Position numbers and translations under genes: made by a program. A DNA stretch of 64,000 nt from the NCBI RefSeq assembly GCF_000471905.2, contig NW_006495875.1:584817-648816 (forward strand). Direction: 5' to 3'. A model generated the notes under the pieces. The model made no database searches, was not told the origin of the DNA, and saw only the letters and a program-made list of their open reading frames with translations. Position 1 is the first letter of the stretch; each line of letters opens with the position of its first letter. Source of the DNA: Amborella trichopoda (lineage: Eukaryota; Streptophyta; Magnoliopsida; Amborellales; Amborellaceae). This document shows positions 23,051 through 34,912 of this stretch, piece by piece.

Positions 23051-24039
23051 GCAATTGACATGTGTTCTTGTTGTTGATGAGCTCATTATTGATGTTGTTG
23101 TAAGTTATATTTGATTAATAAGATTCATATAATATTGTCAAAAAAACAAAAAACCTTGTTATAACATGCATTATTTTTAAGACGTAAAATTTTTTTTTTC
23201 TTTTATATTCATACATCTCAAGGCTAAGATGATTAATTAGAAGGTTTTCCAACTATGAAACATTCTTTCCTACTAGATTTTTGAAGCACAACATACTTCT
23301 ATAATTTTTGTGGCACACCTTACTTCTATAATTCTATAGTGTGAGGAAAAGAACCCAGGTTTAATTGGCTAGTGTTCTATACTTCTATAGTGTGACGAAA
23401 AGAACCCAAAAACTTAATTGATTAGCACTTGACAATTTGCAACGCTATGTCTTAGACTCAATTCCTACCACGGGTAAGGGCCCTCTCCCCACTTACTCAC
23501 CCAAAAAAGACTCAATTCCTACCACAAGTAGGGGCCCTCTCCCCACTTACCCAAAAAAAATAGCTGCAACCTTGTGTAAACCTTTTCCTTTTTTGTGTAT
23601 ATGTATTTATTTTTGTGTATATCTATTTTATTTCTTTTAGTTAAGAGTACCTAAAAGAAAAGAAGCCAAGGCTTCATTTTTCTCTAAAAAAAATTAGATA
23701 AACTCACAAAAAAATAAGAAAGAAAAAAACAATGGGTTATAAAAGTGGGGGAGGGACTGAACCCATAACAGATTCAGTCCAAGCCAATTCCCATTATGGA
23801 TAATTAAGTTTTATGGACTAGAAATAAGTCAAGAACTAAGCAAGGCGGTTTTTTTGGCAGAGAGAGATAGACTTGAGAAACAAGGAATATAATAGGGTTT
23901 CTTGGTAAAACACTAGGTTTTTTTCATCGATGAGAAATAGAGGGTTGAATTCTTGAATTTTGTAGTAAAATTAAACACAAATCAACGTACCCTCTTAGTA
24001 TCAGATACCACTACAGAGCAAAAAAGGTTTGGATACCTT
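23051..24039. other. Gene-free stretch with a 54-bp tandem duplication
   Basis: 23150-23290 may be a decayed M2 piece (CATACATCTCAAGGCTAAG). 23455-23562 is a tandem duplication listed separately. 23680-24000 has no recognised feature. Confidence 0.4.
23455..23562. repeat. 54-bp tandem duplication
   Basis: GACTCAATTCCTACCAC at 23455 and again at 23509, each followed by GGGCCCTCTCCCCACTTAC. Confidence 0.85.
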
Positions 24040-24312
24040 TGGGACGTACCAGTCCAAGTCGCCAATTCAACTTGGCTCCCCCATAAAGCCCTCCTTACTT
24101 TTTTTTCTTCTTTTGTTTAAATTTATTTAATATTTTTTTATAATTCCTGTCCCCATCCCATAAATCCCTATTTTGATTTTTGTTTTTTATTTTATTTACT
24201 TTATATATTTTTTAGATCACAAAGGGCCAATCCAAACCCAATTTGGATCCCCGATCTAACGATCCAACACGATGAACAATCCAAACCACTAATCCGGGTT
24301 TTAAAACACTGG
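24040..24312. mobile_element. Decayed element ending GGGTTTTAAAACACTG
   Basis: The right end, read inverted, is CAGTGTTTTAAAACCCGGAT, a hAT-like terminus. Left-end candidate CAGTCCAAGTCGCC at 24049. An AT-rich core and GATCC words match the layout of the element at 17525-17845. No target duplication is seen. Confidence 0.4.
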
Positions 24313-24874
24313 GAAATACAATTTTAAAGGAAAACGTATTGGCAGAACACAAAAAGGACCCCAACCCCTTTCCATGCTTATCGCACAACCGCAAGTTCTC
24401 TACAGTCCATTACCTCCCTTAAAGCCTATGCCGCTTTTGAACAAAACGTCGCTCAAAACCAAGATTACATGTGAAAGGACACTATAATTATGTGATGAAT
24501 TAGAAAAACAAAATAGAACAGATCTGTTCACAATCAAAATCCCATCTCATAGTAGATAAAATAACAATCTACAATCCCAAGGCACACCACCAATTTAAAC
24601 TCACTAATACATTAACAGAAGACGCCATTTAGCAGCAGCTATTTTCAGTAGATGACTTATTCCAGACAAATCTCCATATGATAAAGCTCAAGGATTTAAC
24701 TCCTGCTCCTGCCAATCTGAAATATTCTGCAACAAAAGCTATCTTTTTTCTTTCCTTCTAGGGATAAGTTAAGCTTGCTTCCTACCGACTCAACAGACAA
24801 AAAATTCAAGTACTCGAGGAAGCTCGAAAAAGAATTGTTTTCCAAACATAAATAGCATACCTGGGGTTCTTATT
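24313..24874 (-). other. 3' flank and probable 3' UTR of the VAR3/OZ1 gene
   Basis: Sequence past the stop at 24875 includes a CCCCAG|GTATGC donor-like site at about 24857-24866 on the minus strand, so the 3' UTR may be spliced. No other gene is seen. Confidence 0.45.
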
Positions 24875-27800
24875 TCAGTTTGTTTTGTCTTTCTCAGGAT
24901 CTGAACTTATAACAGGCAGGTTCCTTCTGTATTGTGGGGAGGTGAGCCTTCTCTCCAACGGAGTCTTCCTCTTGCTTACTACAAATCTGTTAACCCCTTT
25001 CCTCATTGGCATTATCTCAGGGAAATCCTCATCAGGGATCTGACTTAGTTCTGATATATCCTTAATTTGAGCCACCCTCCTGAACCATCTTTCTGCTTTA
25101 GCTTCTTCAGACATGTCAAGTGGATCTGGTTCTTTCACTGCTGAACCCTCTAAAGACTTCCCAGTAAATCCTTTGTACCCACTCTCTCTCTTACTCTCTG
25201 AATTATCAGATTGCTGGTTTCCATAGGCTGAACCATCCAAGGTCTTACCCGTAAACCCATTGTACCCATTTTCTCTCCTACTCTGAAAATTATCGGGCTG
25301 CTGATACCCAATCTCTCTTCCACTCTGCTGATTTTTGGGTTGTTGGTATCCATAATCCTTTGGGGCTGAACCCTCCAAGGACCTCCCAGTGAACCCATTG
25401 TACTCGCTCTCTCTCTTACTTCCCAAATTTTGGGGTTGTGAGTACCCATAATGATTAGTTCCTGATCCTTTGTACCCACTCTCTCTCTTACTCTGTGAAT
25501 TATCAGATTGCTGGTTTCCATAGGCTGAACCCTCCAAGGCCTTACCAGTAAACCCATTGTAACCATTTTCTCTCCTACTCTGAAAATTATCGGGCTGCTG
25601 ATACCCAATCTCTCTTCCACTCTGCTGATTTTTGGGTTGTTGGTATCCATAATCCTTTGGGGCCGAACCCTCCAAGGACCTCCCAGTGAACCCATTGTAC
25701 TCGCTCTCTCTCTTACTCCCCAAATTTTGGGGTTGTGAGTACCCATAATGATTAGTTCCTGATCCATCCAAAGGTTTCCCAGTAAACCCAGTGTACCCAC
25801 TCTCTCTCCTAGTCTCAAAATTTTCCCGTTGCCCATATCCATAGTCCTTTATGGCCGAACCCTCCAATGAGCTCCCAATAAACCCACTGTCTCTCCTACT
25901 CTGTAAATTTTCGGGTGGTTGTTGGTAACCATGATCCTGCATAGCCGACTTCTGCAAATGCCTCTCCGAAAAACCAATGTTCCCAAATTCTCTCTCTTTG
26001 TTGTTTGGAATATTATTATCAGAGTTCTGGTACCCATAATTTTCCATGGCTGGACCCTCAAGAGGTTTTCCAGTGGAATTCATGCATTGAATCTCTCTCG
26101 TAATCTCGAAATTTTCAGATTGTTGGGCTCCCCCAACAGAAGAGTCGCTTTTGTTTGTCTCTTGAGTCGTCGAAACACCAGAAGTAGCAGAGGAAGAGGT
26201 CTCTGTTGAACCAGATGGCTTATCCTTCTTTGCAAAGTAATCAGGTGGAAAAGGAACAAAAGGGACAAAGTTGGAGGAACTGTTTGCTTGCTCCATGGCA
26301 AGGCGCCTCTTGTATTGAGGCGAGGTCAAGGACCGGTCCTTCTTCTTACTTACCACAAATCTATTCTCTCCCTTTCTCATAGGCATTATCTCAGGGAAAT
26401 CTTCATCAGATATCGCAGAAGCTAAGTCATTAACATCATGGAGCTCTGATAATTTCTTGAACCATCTCTCTGATAGATCAGATGGTTCAGAATCAGTATT
26501 CTCAACCTGTTTCACAACTTGTTTCTCAGAGACCAAGCCACTGCTAGAACCAACACTCTCAGATGAATCGCCAAGAACTTCGCTAGATTTGGGGGTCTCT
26601 GCTACACTACCACTACCTTTATCTTCTGTCATGGCCTTAGATTTCTTACCAAACAAGCTGGGGTCTAATGGAGTGAATGGAACATAACCAGCATCATTCC
26701 CTTGATAAGCTAAATTGCGCCTGTACTCAGGTGATGTCAGCCTCCTTTCAGATGGAGGCTTTCTCGTACTAACCACAAACTTACTCTCCCCTTTACGCAT
26801 GGGCATGATTTTGGGGAACTCATCATCAGGTGTTTCTTCTTTCTCATTGCCCAACTTCGCAACGTTAGAAAACCAGTCTACACTGGGATCATTATCATCT
26901 TTCTCACTCTTACTGGTTTCAGAAGAGAGAGAATTCGAATTTCCTTTTTCACTCTCACAGGTTTCTGAAACATTTGAGGCAGATCCAAGTATTTTGTCCA
27001 AACTCTCACTAATTGATGACTCAGTAGGTCTATCAGAATAAGCCACATTGAAAGAATTCACACCATTATCATCAACGTTCCTCCTATATTGGGCATTAGC
27101 CAACCTCCTCTCTAATGGTGTCTTCCTCGTGCTAACCACAAATCTGTTCACCCCTTTCCTCAAAGGCATAATCTCAGGGAAATCTTCATCAGCTATGGTG
27201 CTGCTCAAGTCAGAGGCATCATTGAGTTGAGAGACTTTACTGAACCATCTTTCTGCCTTTGCATCATTCTCAGCAAGCCTTCGCTCTCTCTCAGCATCAG
27301 AGGAAGGTACACTGTTGAATACTTGGTCTCTATTTGGGCTCGGAGAGTAACCATTGGTAATGGGGGGTGTTGTATTATATGAGTTGTCCATGCTTCCATT
27401 CACTATAGTACCGGCTGGACATTTGCAGTCACACCTTAAGCAAACAGCATTCCGTCCATAATTGAAAAAGTCACACCTGAAAACAGATCGAAAAATGTTT
27501 TTTATAACTTCGCTTTATAGAATGAGAAGAAAATAGGTAAAGCACATGCAAATCGTTACCAAATGAGAAAAAAAAAAACGCACTCTGCAATTTGATGACT
27601 CGAATAGAGAAGTTTTTCATTAATAAGAAAATAAAGAAAAAGAACTTTGTCAAAGGTGGGAAATAACTCTCTCTCCTTCTCCCTCCCTCCCTCTGCCTGA
27701 CTTAGCTTGGGAATACAGAGCAGATATTATGATTATTGCCCGAGAAAACTTACTGAGGGCACTCCCACTCTCCTCCAGTTAGCTGTCGCTTTGGCCGTGC

Positions 27801-30800
27801 CTCATCACATTCAAGGCACCTCGTGTTCCTTGCAAAGTTCATGAAACTGCACCTGCTCAATAAAAAAAACAAAAGGCGATTATATTTCCTCAACCCAAGA
27901 ATGCGTGAAAATAGATCTCACAAAGGCTACCTAATTACAAAATCCTCCATGCAATAGATGCTACTGAAACAGTGCCATGTCATTATTGTTGTTGTTAGTG
28001 TTTTTAAAGACACTTCGTTAAAAACATTCATTTAGGATTTTTCTGCAAGAATTTTGTAAGAACAAGCAGCAATTTGAGGTTGAGTGTGTGCGCAAGCGTG
28101 CACTAGTGCGTATCCATGCTTCTTCACTTTTCAATCTCTTTAATCTACAAGTACAATGAAAAGTTTGGATGGCTGGCATCACCACCACGCAAGTTGCAAA
28201 CCCATATAACCAGGGGCACAATAGCCTTAGCCCCACTGGAAATAAGATTGAACTCTTGAATTCATAAAATTCCACAAAAACATCAAAAAATTTGCAACAA
28301 ACTGTATGAACCAACCAAAGTGATTTCATGAAACTGAATCAATCATGTAGAACTATCAAAATATTAAAATGAGGCAACAGAATATCTACTACTCAGATTG
28401 GGAATCTAAAGGAATGGCTGTCAGGATATGGGCTCTAGTATACTGAATTGATAATACAACTTTATGACCTCATGCCAAAACTTACTTTGCACATATCCAA
28501 TCACCTCGCTTCATTTCAATATTTTGTCCCAAAGGCCTTGGTGGCCTTCCATATTTATCAGAAGCCAGTGGGGCAATGGAGTCTGAATAGTCAACCTTTT
28601 GGAATGCTCCAGTCACTTCAACCAACTCACGAAGAAGCTTGCGAACAGATGCTTCAACAAGATCCTTGTTCTGTATCTCATTTCCCTCTGTGGAGACAAG
28701 AGGACTGGATGCATAGCTCAATAAAAAACGCATCAGATCAATTGTGCCTGCTTTGTCATGCTCCAACACCTAAAAAGTTTTGCAGCGCCATCAGTACTAA
28801 CACACACAATACAGGCTAACAATACCCATATGAAACTGTTAGCATCATTTGATAACATCACCTACTCATAAAGATGATACAATCATTAGCTTGTGAAGAC
28901 TTATGCTATACAATTAATCAGAGTCTAGAATCACCCCTGCAAGGCATTGGAAACACATGCAACACAAGTGCGTGCGAACACTTCTAAATTATGTAGAAAT
29001 TATAAAAAAATCACACCAAGGTAAAATAGTCAAAGATGAGTTCCTTTCCCTCGGCACGTTCCCTTGAGACCATAGAGAAGTATCCTCAGTAACTTGCTTT
29101 TAGTATCCATTCAAATCGCTTTGAGTCAAGACCTTTCTTTCATTTTATTCATTTCAAACCTTGACACAAGTGTAGTAAAAATGGATTGGAATTTAATAAG
29201 CCCTAGTTGTTTTTGTATATTTTTCAAAGAAAGATTATTATGTATGGCATTGGGGTCAAGTTGTTTCTATTAGAAGTCTAAGACTGCCATCAACATGGTT
29301 GCCACTAATATGGTCATGACAATCCACCCATTCAAACTGGTTATTGAGCCAATTTAGACCTTTCTTTTGCCTTACGCATTTACAAACCATGACACTTACG
29401 GATAGTCGACATAAACTGCAAGTTCATTAGCTCTAATTGTTTTGCTTGTTTATCACAAAGAATTTATTTTGTATAGAAATCTATGGGGTCATGTAGTTTG
29501 GCAATTTTGGTTGATGTCCACTGGCTCTTAAGAGGTTTCACAATTTCTTCACTCAATTATATCATGCAAACATGAAACGTCGAATCCATAGTCCATGTTT
29601 GCTATCCAGATATAATTGAGTAACGAAATCAACAGAAAAACCAAAAATTTCCAACCTTACATGACCGATATGTAGCCAAGAATGTATTACAGTACACTAG
29701 GGAAGTATTTCCTCTTACAAATTTTCATATTTAAAAATTAAACTATTTTTCAATGGCTTAAAAGAGAAGTTAAAGATTCCCAACTTGACTTGGAACTCAG
29801 CTAGGAAAGCTGGCTAAGACCAGGGTGATTCCCAAGCCTTGTCCAAGATTCCTAACTTTAGAAACATGTTGCCAAGTTATCACCTAAAGAATGAGACAAG
29901 TATTACACATGCAGCCAATGCATCATGATATGCAAGAAACCAAAGTGGTTGAAATTCACCATCCAATACCAACCTAATGCAGGGAAAAAAGTAATAATCC
30001 AGTAAAAATAAATTATAAAATAAGGGACGAAAGAATTATACCCGCTCTCAGGGTCCGCAAGGGAGTCCACCCCAAAGATCTCTTCACAAGATCAAAGAAA
30101 ACTCTTTCTTTACTCAATTCACTTCCTTACAAAGAAGGAACCTCTTTCCCTTCAGATACCACTTCAAAGAAATAATAAATAAAATAATAATAAAAAAACC
30201 CACAAAAATAGACTCATCACGTAAGTACCCTTTCACTTTCCCTTGGCTCTCCAAAAAATATAAGCCTCCTATTACAAGGTACTTTTTTTTTTTAACTATC
30301 AACCTATTCTTAAAGATTACCTACTAAAAAAAACACCACTCTATCTTTCTAAAAAGAAAACCCATACCATGTTTTCCCTATCTCTATCCTCACGCACCAC
30401 CTCCTCCAACCTAACTTATCCTCAAGTACCACTTCCTAATCCTAAGAAAAAAATAAACAGAAAATAATACAATTAAAATTTTGAATTTTCCTAAAAAAAA
30501 TTTGCATCATTCTTGGGGGTTTGAGAAGCTCGACCTTGAGCTTGAAAAGTCGAACTTGATTCAAAGCGCGCCCCCTTCATCGCCATGTACAAATATTTTT
30601 GGAACTTGATCTTCTTCTTGAACTTCATCTACTTCTTTAGCCAAGTGTACCTCCGTCTTCTTTTTTGGGCATTCATATGCACAGTGTGCTGTTTCATTGC
30701 ACCGATAACAAGTATCATTTGCAATATCCTTTTTTTCTTCACTACATTTTGGTTGGCACGAAAGCTCCTTCTGGGTGCAAAAGCGCTTATCAAAGCTCCA

Positions 30801-33564
30801 TTGGTATTTGGATTCTACTCGTAAAGCAATTTGAAAAGTTTCACTTAAAGCCCATGGCCGATGTAGAAAGACCTCATCTCTAATGGTTGGTTGAAGCCCA
30901 TTTACCTCAGTCTCTCAGAGGTTGTTTCGAGCTACTAGTCTATAAAATTCCCCAGTATAATCCTCCGATTTCTTTTCATTTTGTCGAAGATTTTGGAGTT
31001 CTTGAAAGAAAAATTTGATCATGATACAAAGGAAAAAAATTTATTTCAATTTCTTTTTTTTCTTTTGCCAGTCAGTAATTTTTGCCACCCAACTTATCCT
31101 CACGTACCACCTACTAATTCCTAAGAAAAAAAAACAACCAGAAAATAATAAAATCAAAATTTTGAATTTTCCTAAATTTTTTTGCATCATTACAAGCGTC
31201 TAGGCACCTTTCTTCCTAACCAGGTGTTTATGAGAGACTGTGAACAAAGTGCCACTTACGTGAAAGTGGAGATTTACAGTACATCCTGTGGGAATGGAGT
31301 CGAGGACTCCAAAAATAACATATTTTCCTTGTTTTCTTTTTGTTTGTCCACTCCTCTTCAAGCCTTATTATTCTTCCGACTTCACTCGAAACTGGCGCTC
31401 CATCCCTAAGAACACTCCAAAATCCAGGTTGCACTTGTGGTTGGCTCCAGACCCCAGCACCATCAGACTCAATTTTGATTGTTGCTCTCCAGGCAACGTG
31501 GACGAGCTTGCTTGGCAGCCATTTCAGGGACAACACTGCCATTGTGTAGCTCAATTTTAAGGGTCCGTCCAATTGGCAAGGCATCTTTGACCGAGGCCAA
31601 GAGCCCTCCTCGAAGGCCTGATCGACCCTAGGTGGGTATCTTCTTTGGTTGTAGAGGAGGATTCCAAGAATGTAAGCAAAGAAGAGTATCCATGAACCCT
31701 TGGAGATTAGAACAGATGTTTGATCATTCAGACTTCATATGTTGATAAAGGTCTCCTTTAGGCATATATGGGGAGAGTCCAATAAAGCAGCAGATTCTTT
31801 AGCCACAAGGGGTGTTTTGAACAAAAGTTTTGTAATAACCAAAGTTACCACAATAATGAGTTCCGTAGTCAAAAAAGATCCGAAATCCCATGTTAGAATC
31901 TTTTCCTCAAACAACCACGTCAACCATGAAGTAGCCAACCACATAAAGACAACCTCTCATGTAATCATTGCTCAATGGAAGTCCAATGATTATCCCTCAT
32001 TGCATTATAACAAGATATAGCCAGATGAATGCAGAACTAGGCTACAACTGCATGGTTTGTGACACACTAACACTATAGCATCCAAGTTCTGACTAATGCA
32101 TAGAACTTGTGGTACATGCTATGTTACTTGGACACCCCATTCACACTGCCCTTTTGCGTGTCAACACGACACTGTGTCAATGCTTCCAAGCACAAATGAG
32201 ATCTGGCATTTGAACCCAAGACACCATGTCCCATGTCATGTAGTCTACCACAACATGAATCAGATATAACTCTAATAAATAGGAACTATTTATTTTATGT
32301 ATATAAAATATACTATTCTATTATAAAATAACAATATCCTCACATGTCTCGGTTCTTGGCTGCTGCATCTAACATGTAGACACACATCAGATTGTGACAC
32401 CTGTGTGAGTGTACAAGGAACATAGGCTACATGAACCATAGGAAAGAAAAGTATAGCAAACAATACTATAGGAATTCAAGGAAACTGTCCTGCTTCCGAT
32501 CATGAGTAGAAAATAATTGCAAACACCAGCATTTGACAAAGACTCAGCATTTACAAAACTAAGAGTGAAAGTTTCATGAAAACATTTTTCTTGAATTAGT
32601 TCACGAAAGGCATTTGTGCAAAAGAAACTTAATAAGAAAGCATCCAATACAATATTAACTTAAATATGCTACTGTTATTGCCCCTTCATATCCAGAAACT
32701 TCATCTTTTTGTTAAAATATCATGGGTCAACATGTGTTGGCACTTGGACACCATGTCACACTTCCAGGCACTGGAATGTTACAAAAAAATGTATATCGTA
32801 TTGAGCACAAGGAGAGTACAAGGGTGGTGTTTGAACAACAACATCCTGTGCCAAGTTTGTGTGGCATAGCACTGAGCCAACATAATCCGAATAACAAATA
32901 TGAACAATTTATTGTACATACATTAAGATATCTATTGTTTCATTGTAAGGCAATAATTACAAAGATAAGTCTTTCCATATTGGTTTTCTAGTCCAAAGTA
33001 CCAGAAACTAAGACAAGCATTAGAGTTCGACACCTGTATTCATGTCAGGATAGCATTACTACACCCAAGTCAACGAATTTGATCAAAACAACTCAAAATT
33101 AGAGTTCAGAAAGACATGGACTTGAACAACATCCTGATCCTTTCAACACTCAATGGAAAATCAAAAACTCCGTAGATAATTAATAATAAAACAAAATTTA
33201 TTTTCTTGGATGATGACTAAAATTCATTATCAATGCTATATAATAACAATATGAAATTCTAAAAGCATACATTTGCATGGTTGGTAATCAGGAAGTCTCT
33301 CATCCTCCTTGTTGAGCCTGTACCATCTTTGAACAAGAAAGGAGACCCATTCTCCACTACAACTTCAATATCCCTCCTAGAAAGTGACCTGTGCAACAAA
33401 AATGAACAAGTGAAAAATACACCAACTTTGAGAACTCGGAGAAAAACTTAAGCAAAGAGATTTCCATCAAATGTATAGATAACTGAAACTTTCAAGACTG
33501 AAACTTTAAAGACTGAAACTTCAACGCTGTCCCATGACTAACAGAGTTGTAAACGCCAAGAGAA

Positions 33565-33598
<34 letters not shown>

Positions 33599-34222
33599 TT
33601 CCCTGCAAGGAGGGGGAGACACATATAGAGAGAGACAGATAGAGAGGAGAGCACGCAAAGCCATCAATTTTTAAGGGTGATTACAGATAAAGAATAACAA
33701 CAAGAAGAAGACGAAGACGAAGACGAAACAGGAGAATAAGGGTTGCCTGATTATATCCGAACGATCGTGAGCAAACCCCAGACAAGCATTCACCGCCACA
33801 GCAAACTCATCTGAAACCCCCTCCAGCTCTTTGATGCCATCCTCTTCCCCAAATCTCTGGTCAATCTCTCTCTTGAAGTACCCTCTCTCTCTAAGATGAT
33901 CCACAAACCTCACCCACTCAGGCCATGGATGAGACGGAACCCTAGAATTCTGAACAAACAAAGGCGTAGCCTCTGCGAAATCTTCTCTAGCCACCTGTGT
34001 ACAAAACCTCTGAGAAACCCGACCATTAGAGAACCCACCAATCCTGATGGGTCCATTTCTTTTGGAGAGAGAGTGTAAATTCCTCGAATTTGCAGAAAGA
34101 AGGGCGGCCCTGGCATGGCGATAAGATGAGCGGGAAGAAGGGGAAAGAGGAGAGAGAAACCTAATGTTAGAGGAGGCGGGGTGGGTAGAGAGAAGCATTA
34201 GGAACTTTGATGCACCGCCCAT
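24875..34222 (-). CDS. VAR3: VAR3/OZ1-type chloroplast protein with two RanBP2 zinc fingers, five exons, 1192 aa
   Basis: Arabidopsis VAR3 (also called OZ1) acts in plastids in chloroplast development and C-to-U RNA editing. Exons on the minus strand: 34222-33747, 33388-33271, 28769-28486, 27852-27754, 27476-24875 (3579 bases, phases close). The N-terminus is rich in Ser, Ala and Arg, as in a transit peptide. HPWPEWVRFVDHL and SLSRRDIEVVVENG belong to the conserved N-terminal domain. Zinc finger 1 (GDWICAKCSFMNFARNTRCL) is near residue 287 and finger 2 (GEWECPQCDFFNYGRNAVCL) near 320; both have W-x-C-x2-C and C-x2-C. Four copies of a block with AERWF, DEDFPEIMPMRKG and RFVVSKRKTPLERRL follow at about 395, 522, 662 and 1115. 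A Gly/Gln/Ser-rich region between blocks 3 and 4 carries a 99-residue duplication, so the protein is much longer than Arabidopsis VAR3 (about 760 aa). The first donor is GC rather than GT. No stop or frameshift is seen. Confidence 0.9.
25171..25764 (-). repeat. 297-bp in-frame tandem duplication inside VAR3 exon 5
   Basis: Copies 25171-25467 and 25468-25764 are nearly identical and each encodes 99 residues with GYGYSQ/QQPKNQQSGREIG-type repeats. Smaller units inside (NGFTGR.LEGSA and YGYQQP phrases) recur about every 30 residues outside the duplication as well, so the region is a nested repeat. Confidence 0.93.
27853..28485 (-). other. Intron 3 of VAR3/OZ1
   Basis: Donor AA|GTAAGT, acceptor GAGCAG. 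No internal element is recognised. Confidence 0.75.
30411..30512. repeat. Direct repeat R1, left copy, beside the gypsy gag remnant
   Basis: Begins CTAACTTATCCTCAAGTACC and ends TTTGCATCAT. The right copy is at 31090-31192. They may be parts of LTR or leader sequence of the same element. Confidence 0.75.
30600..31040 (-). pseudogene. Ty3/gypsy gag remnant with zinc knuckle
   Basis: On the minus strand, 30660-30730 gives CYRCNETAHCAYECPKKK, a C-x2-C-x4-H-x4-C knuckle, and 30800-31030 gives YTGEFYRLVARNNL, then ETEVNGLQPTIRDEV and WALSETFQIALRVE, which follow the plant gypsy gag order. An internal stop occurs after RNNL. Protease, RT and integrase are absent. Confidence 0.7.
31090..31192. repeat. 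Direct repeat R1, right copy
   Basis: Begins CAACTTATCCTCACGTACCA and ends TTTGCATCAT. About 90 of 100 positions match the left copy by eye. Confidence 0.75.
31280..31970 (+). pseudogene. L1-type LINE RNase H remnant in VAR3 intron 2
   Basis: Plus-strand fragments in shifting frames: IRLNFDCCSPGN near 31468-31500 (catalytic Asp motif, FDG now FDC), VEEDSKNV near 31648, RTDV, and VSFRHIWGESNKAADSLATR near 31745-31805, matching the RH..RE.N..AD.LA motif at the C-terminal end of L1 RNase H. Several frame changes mean it is dead. It is antisense to VAR3. Confidence 0.7.
33389..33746 (-). other. Intron 1 of VAR3/OZ1, apparent GC-AG intron, with an (AG)n microsatellite
   Basis: Exon 1 ends ATAATCAG followed by GCAACC; the next exon starts after TTGCACAG. 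Joining there gives DIIRSLSRRDIEVV with the Arg codon split. An AG-rich microsatellite lies at 33563-33660. Confidence 0.65.
33563..33660. repeat. (AG)n microsatellite in VAR3 intron 1
   Basis: AGAGAGAGAGAGAG-type runs broken by short changes. Confidence 0.85.
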
Positions 34223-34553
34223 TAGAGAGAGGAGAGAGATAAAAAGAGAGAGGAGAGGTTTACGAGAGGGGTTTAGGGTTTTGGAGCTATTGGAGCTTGG
34301 AGATCTCCATTGTGTGGCTTAGGTTTTAGCAGTGGGTTGCCACCCATCAAAGAAGATTCTAGAGCGAGAGTAACAGGGTTGTGGCTTCGACGATAAGAGA
34401 TATTTTATACGGAGAGAGAGAATGACGAGTTTTACTTTTTTTTCTAAGAAGCCCAAACTCGATTCGATGAGTCGAACCGGCTAGCCAATTATCCCGAGTC
34501 CAAATATATTAAAAATAAAAGAGTAAAAAACTTACCAAAGTATAAGTTTCTAT
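34223..34553 (-). promoter_or_regulatory. 5' UTR and promoter region of VAR3/OZ1
   Basis: GA-rich leader-type sequence precedes the ATG. No clear TATA box in a good position; a weak TATTTTATAC is at about 34400-34409. A transcription start cannot be assigned. Confidence 0.35.
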
Positions 34554-34661
34554 CACCAACAATAAAATCCAAAACTTAAAAAATGATAACACCAACAATG
34601 AAATCCAAAACTTAAAAAATGACAACACCAACAATGAAATCCAAAACTTAAAAAATGATAC
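34554..34661. repeat. 36-bp tandem triplication
   Basis: Three units starting CACCAACAAT.AAATCCAAA at 34554, 34590 and 34626, nearly identical. Confidence 0.93.
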
Positions 34662-34912
34662 CCATCTTGTAGATCTATAAACACTATTTTTTAGGGAGAA
34701 ATGGACGGTTTAGATAATTTGTTACAATACTTATATTTTTAGAGCTTGGAATTTTTTTTATTTTTATTTTTTAACAACTATAATTTTCAAACCAAAATGA
34801 TTGAGGTAAAAGTTTTCTAATCCTTAAATTGTAATTTTCGATAAGTTATAATGTGAGGCTTTATTTATTTTGATAGGGTTGCAATCCTATCAAACCATTT
34901 TCCATTACCAAA
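34650..34912 (-). mobile_element. MITE-like element, family M2, fourth copy
   Basis: TAGATCTATAAACACTATTT, then AAATGGACGGTTTAGATAAT at the left, and the right end TGATAGGGTTGCAATCCTAT, followed by CAAACCATTTTCC, which is the inverse of the sequence at 3275-3310. Confidence 0.55.

Larger units (their letters stand above)
28770..33270 (-). other. Intron 2 of VAR3/OZ1, about 4.5 kb, with retrotransposon remnants
   Basis: Donor AAT|GTATGC, acceptor TTTTTAG. It contains a gypsy gag remnant (30600-31040), two direct repeats of about 100 bp around it, and an L1 RNase H remnant (31280-31970, opposite orientation). 32090-32410 and 32700-32900 share TTGGACACC-type words and may be decayed short elements. 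The rest (28800-30000) shows nothing. Confidence 0.8.

Noticed and set aside
24212..24394. 60-codon minus-strand frame downstream of VAR3
   Set aside because: Low-complexity element sequence ending in a hAT-like terminus.
25150..25842. 230-codon minus-strand frame inside VAR3 exon 5
   Set aside because: It is a shifted reading of the duplicated VAR3 region; the main frame carries the known domains.
31288..31560. Two overlapping plus-strand frames of 69 and 90 codons
   Set aside because: Only the L1 RNase H motif within them is meaningful; not host genes.
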